Below are positions 18,427-28,397 of a DNA stretch of 36,618 nt, piece after piece. The notes under the pieces are model-generated. The model worked only from the letters and a program-made list of their open reading frames with translations, was not told the origin of the DNA and did no database searches. The position numbers and the translations under genes are program-made. Position 1 is the first letter of the stretch, and every line of letters begins with the position of its first letter. Source of the DNA: Bacteroidota bacterium (lineage in GTDB: Bacteria > Bacteroidota > Bacteroidia > UKL13-3); NCBI GenBank assembly GCA_027487625.1, contig JAIYDG010000029.1, positions 1 to 36,618 of the forward strand, given 5' to 3'.

Positions 18427-18879
18427 TTAAGTACGGTTTCTCTTTCCGAAAAATTTCAAACTAAATTTCGATACAAAAAATATAAAAAGCACACTAGGTA
18501 CTGCAAACAAAATCCAAACAAAAACTGCTTGTTTATGTAGGTTGATGAATAAAATTGAGGCATCAATCCATCCTTTTTCCCATGTTGATTTAAGCAATTC
18601 CATATCAATACCACTTCCTTCTCCTCCAAACCAGGTTTGTCCCAATTGAAAAAATGGTATGAGTAATAACAATTGTAATGGCGAAACCAACCAATGAATC
18701 AATTGAATCAAAACAATATTTAAACGAAATACCAAAGCAATTAAAGCTACTAAAATTGTTGTTGTTCCCATCACAGGAAAAACGCCACAAACCAACCCTA
18801 AACTAATACACCAAGCAATTTGACTAGGTTCTAATCCTTGTTTTAAAATATCTTTTAGCTCTTTTAACTTCTTTTTCAC
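18427..18879 (-). CDS. DUF2062 domain membrane protein
   Basis: EPSQIAWCISLGLVCGVFPVMGTTTILVALIALVFRLN..QLIHWLVSPLQLLLLIPF. Confidence 0.8.
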   Translation of the reverse strand: MKKKLKELKDILKQGLEPSQIAWCISLGLVCGVFPVMGTTTILVALIALVFRLNIVLIQLIHWLVSPLQLLLLIPFFQLGQTWFGGEGSGIDMELLKSTWEKGWIDASILFINLHKQAVFVWILFAVPSVLFIFFVSKFSLKFFGKRNRT

Positions 18880-18964
18880 CTCTGCAATTTATTTGAAAGA
18901 TATCAAACTCATTAAAAATTTTGTATTGGCAAAAAATCAAAGCAAATTGCATCAAAGTATTATT

Positions 18965-21859
18965 ATGAGAATTCTGGCTTTTCTTTTCCTTATTGCTTGC
19001 AGTTTAGTATCGCAAGCCCAAAAACTTCATGAATTGGTTAATCCATTTATTGGCACTGGCGGTCATGGACATACTTTCCCTGGAGCTACTGCGCCATTTG
19101 GAATGGTTCAATTAAGTCCAGATACCAGACTAGAAGGTTGGGATGGTTGTAGCGGTTACCATTATAGTGATTCTGTTATTTATGGATTTTCACATACGCA
19201 TTTAAGTGGCACTGGTTGCAGCGATTATGGAGACGTAATGTTAATGCCAGTGATGGGCGATTTTAAAGATAAAAATGAGGTGTTTAAACCATCTGTTTAT
19301 TCTTCAAAATTCAAACATGAAACAGAAAAAGCTCATGCTGGATTTTATGGTGTTAAACTAGAAGATGATCAAATTCTTTGCAGAATGACAGCTTCAGATA
19401 GAACAGGTTTTCATGAATACCAATTCTTGAATAAAGGCAAAGCTTATTTGGTTTTAGATTTATTACATCGTGATGAATTGCTTGAATCTAAAATAAATAT
19501 CATCAACAAAAGAACAATCGAAGGATTTAGAAGAAGTAAGGCTTGGGCAACCGACCAATGGGTTTATTTCAGAATAGAATTTTCGAAAGATTGTTTTGAA
19601 AAACTAGAATATTCAGGCAAAAAAGGCTTTAAACAAACTGGCATTGCTTTCGGATTTAAAATGAAGAAAAACGAAAAGCTTTATGTAAAAGTAAGTTTAA
19701 GTGCAGTTAATGAAGTAGGTGCAGCAAAAAATATGAGTAAGGAAATTTCACATTGGAACTTCAATCAAACACTTACCGAAACAGAAAATAAATGGGACAA
19801 AGAATTGGGCTTGATAAAAATTGAAGGCAATTCAAAAGACAAACAAATCATTTTTTATACAGCCTTATATCATTCTTTTATTCAACCAAATATTGCTTCT
19901 GATGTAGATGGCAAATACAGAGGCAGAGATAATTTAATTCATGAAGCAAAAGGATTTGATTACTATTCGGTTTTCTCTTTATGGGATACTTTCAGAGCAG
20001 CACATCCTTTGTACAATTTGGTTCAAAGAAAAAGAAGCAATGATTTTATCCAAACTTTCATTCGTCAGTATAAAGAAGGTGGCCGCTTACCCGTTTGGGA
20101 ACTATGGAGCAATGAAACAGATTGTATGATTGGATACCATAGTGTTTCAGTAATAGCTGATGCATGGGCAAAAGGAATCAGAAATTTTAACAAAAAAGAT
20201 GCTATTGAGGCGATGTTACATAGTGCCAACAGAGATGAACTTGGTTTAAAATCATACAAAAAAAATGGTTTTATTTCTATTGAAGATGATGCTGAATCAG
20301 TTTCAAAAACATTGGAATATGCTTATGACGACTGGTGCATTTCAACATTTTTAGAAGGTGAACAAAAGGAAGTTTTTGAAAAAAGAGCTCAATCATGGAA
20401 AAATATATTTGATCCTAAAAGTGGTTTTATGCGTCCACGTTCGAATGGAGGTTTTCTTGAACCTTTTGAGCCAAGAGAAGTAAACAATCATTTTACAGAA
20501 GCTAATTCATGGCAATATTCATTTTTCGTTCCTCATGATATTAATGGTTTAATGCAAGCTTATGGTGGAGTGAAAAATTTCGAGAAAAAACTAGATGTTT
20601 TATTTAGCGAAAACAGCAAAACTACTGGACGAGAACAAGCTGATATTACAGGATTAATTGGACAATATGCGCATGGAAATGAACCTAGTCACCATATGGC
20701 TTGGTTATATAATTTTACTGGAAATACCAATAAAACTCAGGCAATGATTAGAAGAATTCTTGAGTCGCAATACCAAAATGCGCCTGATGGATTAGCAGGA
20801 AATGAAGATTGTGGTCAGATGAGTGCATGGTTTGTTATGAGCTCTATGGGCATTTATAGTGTTTGTCCAGGTACTACATCTTATGAAACGGCAGCACCTT
20901 ATTTTGATAAAATTGTTGTAAAAACTGGAGATTCAAAGAGTTTTAGCATTCTGGCAAATAATGCTGCTGAAAACCCTTTTGTTGCTTATAGAAGTATCAA
21001 TGGGAACACCAATCCTGGCTTTAAACTTGAACATCAACAATTGATGGAAAACCAAATTATATCTTATAAATTGTCAAAAAGTGAATTAAGTTTCCCTATT
21101 AAAGAGAATAAATTACCTGAACTGAAGGGCCTCTTCCCCGCTCCACTTATTAAAGCTAAAAAACAAGCATTTAAAGATAGCATGTTGGTCAGTTTAGAAT
21201 CACTAGAATCACCAAGTTTATTGTATTATTCAATAAATGGCTCCGATAAATTAATTCAATACAAAGCTCCATTTTATATTTATAAAACTACAGATATCAA
21301 ATGTTTGGCAACCGATTTATCAGGTAATAGAAGAAATGAGAGTTTTGCTCATTTTCATTTGATACCTCACAATTGGAGTATTATGTTAAAGTCAAAGATT
21401 ACCAAGCCCTATACTGGAGGTGGTGATGATGCTTTGATTGATGGAATTAGAGGCGATGAAAACTGGAGAAAAGGTTTGTGGCAAGGCTATTGGGGACAAG
21501 ATTTTGAAGCCATCATTGATTTACAAAAAATGAAAAAGGTTAAAACAGTAAAAGCCTCATTTTTACAAGACAGTAAATCATGGATTTTATTTCCAAAAAA
21601 TATGGAAGTAAGTTATTCCATTGATGGTGAAACGTATTTTCCTTTTGGTACAGCTGACTATGATGTAAAACCAGAAAATGAAACAGTAAGTTTATTGACA
21701 TTAAGAACCTATCAACAAAAAGGAATTGAAGCACTGTTTATCAAAGTGAAAGCCAAACATTACGGAAAGCTCCCTGAAAATCATTTGGGTGCAGGATATC
21801 CAGCTTATATTTTTATTGATGAAATTGATGTTTTGGAGGATATTGAAGTAGCCAAGTAA
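18965..21859 (+). CDS. GH92 family glycosyl hydrolase (alpha-mannosidase-like) with C-terminal chitobiase-like/F5-8C-like region
   Basis: VNPFIGTGGHGHTFPGATAPFGMVQLSPDTR..GYHYSDSVIYGFSHTHLSGTGCSDYGDV; EPSHHMAWLYNF, DGLAGNEDCGQMSAWFV. Track TTG start at 18893 replaced by ATG before signal peptide. Confidence 0.93.
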   Translation: MRILAFLFLIACSLVSQAQKLHELVNPFIGTGGHGHTFPGATAPFGMVQLSPDTRLEGWDGCSGYHYSDSVIYGFSHTHLSGTGCSDYGDVMLMPVMGDFKDKNEVFKPSVYSSKFKHETEKAHAGFYGVKLEDDQILCRMTASDRTGFHEYQFLNKGKAYLVLDLLHRDELLESKINIINKRTIEGFRRSKAWATDQWVYFRIEFSKDCFEKLEYSGKKGFKQTGIAFGFKMKKNEKLYVKVSLSAVNEVGAAKNMSKEISHWNFNQTLTETENKWDKELGLIKIEGNSKDKQIIFYTALYHSFIQPNIASDVDGKYRGRDNLIHEAKGFDYYSVFSLWDTFRAAHPLYNLVQRKRSNDFIQTFIRQYKEGGRLPVWELWSNETDCMIGYHSVSVIADAWAKGIRNFNKKDAIEAMLHSANRDELGLKSYKKNGFISIEDDAESVSKTLEYAYDDWCISTFLEGEQKEVFEKRAQSWKNIFDPKSGFMRPRSNGGFLEPFEPREVNNHFTEANSWQYSFFVPHDINGLMQAYGGVKNFEKKLDVLFSENSKTTGREQADITGLIGQYAHGNEPSHHMAWLYNFTGNTNKTQAMIRRILESQYQNAPDGLAGNEDCGQMSAWFVMSSMGIYSVCPGTTSYETAAPYFDKIVVKTGDSKSFSILANNAAENPFVAYRSINGNTNPGFKLEHQQLMENQIISYKLSKSELSFPIKENKLPELKGLFPAPLIKAKKQAFKDSMLVSLESLESPSLLYYSINGSDKLIQYKAPFYIYKTTDIKCLATDLSGNRRNESFAHFHLIPHNWSIMLKSKITKPYTGGGDDALIDGIRGDENWRKGLWQGYWGQDFEAIIDLQKMKKVKTVKASFLQDSKSWILFPKNMEVSYSIDGETYFPFGTADYDVKPENETVSLLTLRTYQQKGIEALFIKVKAKHYGKLPENHLGAGYPAYIFIDEIDVLEDIEVAK

Positions 21860-21878
21860 TTTTAGAAAATGGCATGAT

Positions 21879-21912
21879 AAAGGTTCCGCTGAAATATTCT
21901 TCGGAACCTTTT
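21879..21912. terminator. Bidirectional terminator
   Basis: AAAGGTTCCG...CGGAACCTTTT. Confidence 0.75.
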
Positions 21913-22555
21913 ATTTCCTTCCAATAATCAAATCGTTGCTTTGTTGCAGGTTCTTTAAAACGTGGGTTTTGATTTGATTTTTATTCAGATTTGATAACAT
22001 ATCTTGAAATAAATCCCGTGGCATACTTTGATGAATTGTATTATAAATTAAATGGGCGTTTGGATTCATTAAATCAGCTAAATTTGATAAAAAAGTTTCT
22101 TGGGTAAAAACCTCAGGAATTTTGTCACCTATAAAAATATCAACGATGATTAAATCGAATGTGTTTTTTGCATTTCTTACATACCAAAAGGCATCCTCCT
22201 CTATGATTGTGAGATTTGAAAACTCATTCAATTTGAAATAATCATTAGCAATCTGAATCATTTCTGCATCAATTTCAATAGCAGTGATGTGTGCTGATGA
22301 ACTATAATCTTTCCTGATTGTATGAATAATTGAGCCGGCGCCCAATCCTAACAGTAAAATGTTTTTCTCGTTTGAAAACTTAATTTCTTCCAATCCACGG
22401 AGTAAAATCTTTTGTAATGAACCAAAAGAATAATTACTATCTGCTGAATCTAACTGAGCTTTTCCATTCACCAGATTGATTTCAAGTAGACCATTTAACT
22501 TAGTTCTGAACTCTTTTAATCGCACAGGAAATATATAACTCAAGCCGGTTTTCAT
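21911..22555 (-). CDS. Spermidine synthase-like SAM-dependent methyltransferase fold protein
   Basis: NILLLGLGAGSIIHTIRKDYSSSAHITAIEIDAEMIQIANDYF; FDLIIVDIFIGDKIPEVF. Confidence 0.75.
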   Translation of the reverse strand: MKTGLSYIFPVRLKEFRTKLNGLLEINLVNGKAQLDSADSNYSFGSLQKILLRGLEEIKFSNEKNILLLGLGAGSIIHTIRKDYSSSAHITAIEIDAEMIQIANDYFKLNEFSNLTIIEEDAFWYVRNAKNTFDLIIVDIFIGDKIPEVFTQETFLSNLADLMNPNAHLIYNTIHQSMPRDLFQDMLSNLNKNQIKTHVLKNLQQSNDLIIGRK

Positions 22556-22576
22556 GGGGCTAAAGGTAAGTTAATC

Positions 22577-23486
<910 letters not shown>

Positions 23487-23577
23487 TTTACTTTATATTT
23501 TCGAAAAGAATAAAGTAAAAGCTGCTACTTCAATAAGAAGCCGATAGATAAAAGATACCTATACAACAAACTAATGC

Positions 23578-23698
23578 TTTACACTTTTCGTGAGTGTATT
23601 TTTTGCATAACAATCAGCTAAGTATCTGGCTTATAAGCTAAGCTTATTTACAGTTGCACGACAGCCCACGATTTTCACATGGTTCCTTCTATCTGATT
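23578..23698 (-). ncRNA. Cobalamin riboswitch-like element (aptamer 23612-23698, kissing hairpin about 23578-23605)
   Basis: Minus strand AATCAG-ATAGAAGGAACCATGTGAAAATCGTGGGCTGTCGTGCAACTGTAAATAAGCTTAGCTTATAAGCCAGATACTTAG-CTGATT: B12 core GGAA..GUGAAAAUC..GCUGUCGUGCAACUGUAA, B12-box-like AAGCCAGATACTTAGC, closing stem AATCAG/CTGATT, P6-like ATAAGC-TTA-GCTTAT, L5 TCGTG complementary to CACGA in the downstream ACACT..AGTGT hairpin loop. Confidence 0.85.
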
Positions 23699-23706
23699 AT
23701 TTAAAA

Positions 23707-23735
23707 CAAAAGTATTCTATTTTTTGAAATTCCAA
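23707..23735 (-). promoter_or_regulatory. Bacteroidota-type promoter driving riboswitch operon
   Basis: Minus strand TTG-N18-TACTTTTG (TTG at 23733-23735, TACTTTTG at 23707-23714), just upstream of aptamer. Confidence 0.65.
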
Positions 23736-23737
23736 TA

Positions 23738-24559
23738 TCAAGCTAATGCAATTTTACGAAGAATATCACTTACACCATGTTCAGCATTGCTTAATTGGGT
23801 TTGATAATTTGCGGCTTCAACTATAAGTGGATGTGCATTTTTCATGGCAAAACTAAGCTCAGCTTCCTTCATCAACTCCAAATCGTTTAGATAATCACCA
23901 AAAACCATTGTTTCATATTTTTGGATGCCCATGATATGTTGAACTTTATTCAAAGCCTTTCCTTTATTGGCTCCTTTTATGCTAATGTCAAGCCAAATGA
24001 TTCCTGATACTACCACATTTAAATCAATCATATCATCTTTAAAATGAGGAAATGAATTGGTATTGGGATTAGTAAAATCACAGATGGTTACTTTTAATAC
24101 ATCATCCTGAATTAAAGTTAGATCATCTACTATTTCAACTTTGGCATAATACTTATTTACCTCATGAACAAAAACCTCTGCCCTACTTTCAATATATGCA
24201 GCATTTTTAGCACAAACAATGGTATAAGCATTTTCTAATTTTCTTGCCTTTTGAATAAGAGGAATACACCTTTGCATTGGAATAGTTTCCAAATGAATTA
24301 ATTCATCTTTCTGAGAAACATAAGTTCCATTTTCAGCAATGAATAACATTCTATGAGCAATAGGAGCAAACAGATTTTTCATGTTGTAAAACTGTCGGCC
24401 ACTTGCAACAGCAAATACAATTCCTTTATCGTAAAGTCTTTGTTCTATTTCGAAAAAATCTGAAGACAATTCTTTGTTTTCATTCAATAATGTGCCATCA
24501 AGGTCACTAACAATCAGTTTTACTTTTGAAAAATCAGGTGTTTCTAACATTGTGCGCAA
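23738..24559 (-). CDS. Cof-type HAD-IIB family hydrolase
   Basis: LIVSDLDGTLLNENKELS; GANKGKALNKVQHIMGI; MVFGDYLNDLELMKEAELSFAMKNAH. Confidence 0.92.
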   Translation of the reverse strand: MRTMLETPDFSKVKLIVSDLDGTLLNENKELSSDFFEIEQRLYDKGIVFAVASGRQFYNMKNLFAPIAHRMLFIAENGTYVSQKDELIHLETIPMQRCIPLIQKARKLENAYTIVCAKNAAYIESRAEVFVHEVNKYYAKVEIVDDLTLIQDDVLKVTICDFTNPNTNSFPHFKDDMIDLNVVVSGIIWLDISIKGANKGKALNKVQHIMGIQKYETMVFGDYLNDLELMKEAELSFAMKNAHPLIVEAANYQTQLSNAEHGVSDILRKIALA

Positions 24560-24587
24560 GTTCTGTAAATAAAGGGAGAATCTTGAA

Positions 24588-25148
24588 TTAGAATTTCACT
24601 TTTTTCAAATAAGATTCATAAGCTTCACCAAAAACCTTTTTAAGTTTTAGCTCTTCTAACCTACTACCAATTGGAAGATATATTAGCGAAACAGAAACAT
24701 ACAAGAACCTGTTTAAATGTGGATTTAATAAAAAGAAGCCAATTAAAACTATGATGGTTCCGATATACAATGGATGTCTGAAATAAGCATTGAGTCCACC
24801 TGTGCTTAACTGAACTTTATTATTTTGTTTTATTGATAATCCTAAAAACTCCCGTTTATCGTAGTTTTTAAACGATTTGTAAAGAATAAAAAGTCCAGGT
24901 AAAAGCAATAAAAATGCTATGACTGTTGAGAAAATAGATTTTTCAAACAAGAGTATTTTTTCAAAAGATTCAGCTCTTACATATAAAATTAATAAGAATA
25001 AAACAGAGATTATATTATAAAAAATGCGGTAATACTTGTTTAATGTAGGACTTATTTTTTCAATCATAGACTTCATAAAAAAAGAAGCCAATAAGCTATG
25101 TAGAAAATAATAAAGCGACCAAGAAAGTAGAATTTCGAAGATAATCAT
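24588..25148 (-). CDS. Isoprenylcysteine carboxyl methyltransferase/NnrU-like membrane protein
   Basis: Multiple TMs; GGLNAYFRHPLYIGTIIVLIGFFLLNP..; C-term LEELKLKKVFGEAYESYLKKV. Confidence 0.75.
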   Translation of the reverse strand: MIIFEILLSWSLYYFLHSLLASFFMKSMIEKISPTLNKYYRIFYNIISVLFLLILYVRAESFEKILLFEKSIFSTVIAFLLLLPGLFILYKSFKNYDKREFLGLSIKQNNKVQLSTGGLNAYFRHPLYIGTIIVLIGFFLLNPHLNRFLYVSVSLIYLPIGSRLEELKLKKVFGEAYESYLKKVKF

Positions 25149-25179
25149 TTGATAAAAGTATGGGAAAAATGAGGGAAGT

Positions 25180-25222
25180 TGAAATTACGAATTTTGAATT
25201 ACGAATTACGAATTTCTAATTT
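25180..25222. repeat. ATTACGAATT simple tract
   Basis: GAAATTACGAATTTTGAATTACGAATTACGAATTTC. Confidence 0.75.
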
Positions 25223-25256
25223 ACAAAAATGATTATAGAAAACAAAATATGATGCC

Positions 25257-25311
25257 CCCTCCAGCTCTCAACAACTCGGACCAAAGGTCCGAGTTGTTGA
25301 GAGCTGGAGGG
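25257..25311. repeat. Perfect 26-bp-arm inverted repeat, 3-nt loop
   Basis: CCCTCCAGCTCTCAACAACTCGGACC-AAA-GGTCCGAGTTGTTGAGAGCTGGAGGG. Confidence 0.97.
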
Positions 25312-25339
25312 ATTTTGTATAATTCATTTTTCTATAAAC

Positions 25340-25363
25340 ATATGACCACCTTCGGGGTCATAA
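25340..25363. repeat. Small hairpin TATGACC-ACCTTCGG-GGTCATA
   Basis: 7-bp arms around CTTCGG-containing loop. Confidence 0.7.
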
Positions 25364-25570
25364 ATTTAGATTAACCAGACTAATTCAATCTCAAATTACT
25401 TTTTTAAATTCATTATGAAATTAAAGTTGTTTTTAAAAAAAACTGCCACTTGTAATCATATAAATATTCGAAATTACATTAATAAATTACGAGATTGAAT
25501 GTCTATTTAATTAATAAACCTTGTTTGATATCAACTGACAAATTGATTATTTTCGAACTACTTAATCCAA

Positions 25571-25765
25571 ATGAAAACTATATTAATTCAAATAAAAGAC
25601 CCTAGAGTTTACAAACTTCTTCAAGATTTAGAGGAACTAAATATCCTCGAAATTGTGAAACAAAAAGAATTTGAAAAACTTTCTGAAAAATATGCTGGAA
25701 AACTAAGCTCAGATGTAGCAGATGAAATGCAGGAATATGTAAAAAAAAATCGCGAAGAGTGTTAA
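25571..25765 (+). CDS. Orphan antitoxin-like small protein
   Basis: MKTILIQIKDPRVYKLLQDLEELNILEIVKQKEFEKLSEKYAGKLSSDVADEMQEYVKKNREEC; no intact toxin follows. Confidence 0.55.
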   Translation: MKTILIQIKDPRVYKLLQDLEELNILEIVKQKEFEKLSEKYAGKLSSDVADEMQEYVKKNREEC

Positions 25766-25802
25766 GGTAAGTTAAGAAAAACTTGAGTTAATTAGTGTTA
25801 TA

Positions 25803-25960
25803 AATGAGAATATAGAAACTCAAAAAGTTAAATTATCTGATAAGTATAAAAATGTCTTCACAAAAGAAGATGCAAAAGACTTTATTTACATACCTAATTA
25901 ATGCGCAGAGAATGGGAAAATACTTAATTGACACTTTGTATTCTCAGGTATATTCTATTT
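25803..25960 (+). pseudogene. Decayed antitoxin tail and VapC-like PIN toxin N-terminus
   Basis: NENIETQKVKLSDKYKNVFTKEDAKDF then shifted frame MRREWENT* overlapping MGKYLIDTLYS; layout of overlapping antitoxin/VapC genes. Confidence 0.5.
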
Positions 25961-25983
25961 TATTCTTTCCTGATTTAAAACCT

Positions 25984-27573
25984 ATGAAACAATCCAAATT
26001 CCTTTCTAAAATCCGGTTTAACTCTTATCTGAAAAATTTCGTTTATTTACTTTTCATCTTGTGCTCATGCGGCTCTGAAGCATCCAGTGAAAAGGAAGTT
26101 TCATCACAAACTGAACAAACAAATTCAAATGTATCTGGTTCAACAAAAGTGATTGACAGTCTAATCAGTTATGAGAGTTTTGATTTTGATACCGTTTCTT
26201 CAGAACTTAAATTGGAAATAAATGAACAGACTTTTCATTTCTTTTTTTATGAATATTCTTTAAATGACAGTGGCGTTTTTCAGGAGAAAAAACAATTCAA
26301 CAAAAACAATGAACTGATTTTCAAAAACATCAATTACTTTCATAATAGAGAAATTCATTTTTATGTTCTTAAAAATCAAAGGCCCTTTTTTGATGAAATC
26401 ATTCATAAAAACCTATTCAAATCAATACTTGAACAATCGGAGTTTAATAAAATAAAACTCTTCAATATTCAATATCATCACCGCAAAAATGGAGAATTGT
26501 TTTTCAATACAACATTCATGAGTGCCGATACCAATATCGTTAGAGAAGTTATGTTCTCCATCAAAGATTCTCCTCAGAAAACAAAAAATGAAATAAAAAT
26601 TATCAATCCATTTGAGTATTTTCAATTAGGTAATAATCCTGAAGTCTACGACTTATCTACTTTTCATTTCAACAATAACAAAGAGATTGGATTTATTTCT
26701 TTTTCAGATAAATATCAATTAAACGAAGATTCGGACTCATTGGCTATTCAAACAAAAACTGAAGGTGAATTTGAATATAATAGCAATAAATACTACAGAG
26801 ATGAATACATTAAACTAGATAGTAAACACAGAAAGATGTTTTTAAACAAATTAAAAATCTCCGAAAACGATTCATTATTCATCTATCATTATGCAATGGA
26901 TACAATCATATCATTCAAAATAAAAAACCTGAATGTGGTTGCCTGTATTAATTTTTATAGGCAGGGAGAACAAAGCGAACAAGATTTTGAAGGTTTTGAT
27001 CAATATGATTATATGATTGGATTCGAAATAGAACCTATCATTATAAAACGTTTGGGGGAAAATTATAATCAAAATTTTGTTTGTGTAGGGAAAGTAAATC
27101 CATTTATAAAAAACCAACTAAAGCCTATTGTTTGGACCAAAATCCATAGTTCGCAATTCCCGGGAATGGGCTTTATTACTGCAAATGAATTACTTATAAA
27201 AAGGCAAGCGATTTCATATGATTCTTGTTATCGATTTTCAAATTCAAATTACACGTATTATTTAAAAGATGTTTACAGCAAACAAAGTAGTTATACTTCA
27301 AAAATGAGACGATTGATTGTAACTGAAAATAAAACTGGAGGAATTGTACTTGATGAACTTTTTGATGAAGGAGAAAGCACATCTATTACTCCATTGAATA
27401 ATATGAATACCGAAGAAGGACGAAAGTATATAAATCAATGGACAGGTAAACTTTTTAAATACAAAGCACCTGTTATTTTTGGATTTAACGGTGAATCATT
27501 TGGCTGTCCACATATTTCCTTTCTAGACTTTTCTGAACAAAGCATTTATACTAATTGCGACAATCGACATTGA
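25984..27573 (+). CDS. Large lipoprotein of unknown function
   Basis: Start at MKQSKFLSKIRFNSYLKNFVYLLFILCSCGSEASS (lipobox LCSC) preferred over track start 25852, whose N-terminus runs through a TA remnant. Confidence 0.7.
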   Translation: MKQSKFLSKIRFNSYLKNFVYLLFILCSCGSEASSEKEVSSQTEQTNSNVSGSTKVIDSLISYESFDFDTVSSELKLEINEQTFHFFFYEYSLNDSGVFQEKKQFNKNNELIFKNINYFHNREIHFYVLKNQRPFFDEIIHKNLFKSILEQSEFNKIKLFNIQYHHRKNGELFFNTTFMSADTNIVREVMFSIKDSPQKTKNEIKIINPFEYFQLGNNPEVYDLSTFHFNNNKEIGFISFSDKYQLNEDSDSLAIQTKTEGEFEYNSNKYYRDEYIKLDSKHRKMFLNKLKISENDSLFIYHYAMDTIISFKIKNLNVVACINFYRQGEQSEQDFEGFDQYDYMIGFEIEPIIIKRLGENYNQNFVCVGKVNPFIKNQLKPIVWTKIHSSQFPGMGFITANELLIKRQAISYDSCYRFSNSNYTYYLKDVYSKQSSYTSKMRRLIVTENKTGGIVLDELFDEGESTSITPLNNMNTEEGRKYINQWTGKLFKYKAPVIFGFNGESFGCPHISFLDFSEQSIYTNCDNRH

Positions 27574-27670
27574 TTTTTGATTTACGATTTGGGATTTGGG
27601 ATTGGGGATTTGCGAATTACGATTTTTGATTTACGATTTAGGATTTTTGATTTACGATTTTTGATTTTGG
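27571..27670. repeat. GATTTACGATTT simple tract
   Basis: Repeated TTTTTGATTTACGATTT with GGGATTT variants, beginning at the stop of the upstream CDS. Confidence 0.85.
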
Positions 27671-27948
27671 AAAATCATGCATTGTATTTTTCTAGATAGA
27701 TAAATATTTAAGTGAATATTAAAAATTTACGATATAATTAAAAAACAGGTTTATATCTTTGGGTTTTAGATATTTAAATTTATTACGATAACATTTCATT
27801 CCAAAAACGAGCTTTTCATCCCATTTTGAATCAAAAAAATCAATATAAATAAATGAAGATAATAAATAAGATAAAGATTATCAGCTACTTAATTGATAAA
27901 ATCGATTTAGGAACAAGATTTGATTATTAAATAATAAATCAAAACCCA

Positions 27949-28368
27949 ATGAAAAATTACATTATTATCTTTATAGCTTTTGGCATGGGCCTTGTAAGTT
28001 GTAAAAAAGATCTAATTGAAAAAGCAGAAAAGAATCAAGTAACCAAAACTGCTACTGTTTTTAAAGAAATCAAAACAAGTGATGGTTTTGATTGGTCTAC
28101 TCAAAAAGATGTAGAATTAAGCATTGTTGGAATGGAAACCAACACTCCAATCTACAATACACTTAGAATTACAAGTGTTGATGGAAATTCAATTTATAAT
28201 ACAATGTTTTATAAAATGGAAAGCAGCAGTAAAATCAGAGTTATCCTTCCAAGTGCAATCAACGAATTTAAAGTTGAATATGGCTCAATTAAAAAAGTTG
28301 TAAAAGTAATATCAGGAAAAGCTGATTTCGATTTTCTACCTGTTTTAACAGATGAAATAACTGAGTAA
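27949..28368 (+). CDS. Small lipoprotein of unknown function
   Basis: MKNYIIIFIAFGMGLVSCKKD lipobox; 29 bp upstream of LruC gene. Confidence 0.7.
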   Translation: MKNYIIIFIAFGMGLVSCKKDLIEKAEKNQVTKTATVFKEIKTSDGFDWSTQKDVELSIVGMETNTPIYNTLRITSVDGNSIYNTMFYKMESSSKIRVILPSAINEFKVEYGSIKKVVKVISGKADFDFLPVLTDEITE

Positions 28369-28397
28369 ATTTTAACTAAAAATAAAAAACTATCACC

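Noticed and set aside
18893-18964. TTG-initiated N-terminal extension of the GH92 gene
   Set aside because: Extension precedes an obvious signal peptide starting at ATG 18965 and would bury it internally.
25257-25311. Perfect palindrome interpreted as a transcription terminator or integron attC site
   Set aside because: No flanking T-tract for a terminator and no attC-type GTTRRRY/RYYYAAC core or mismatched bulges; kept as a foldback/REP-type candidate.
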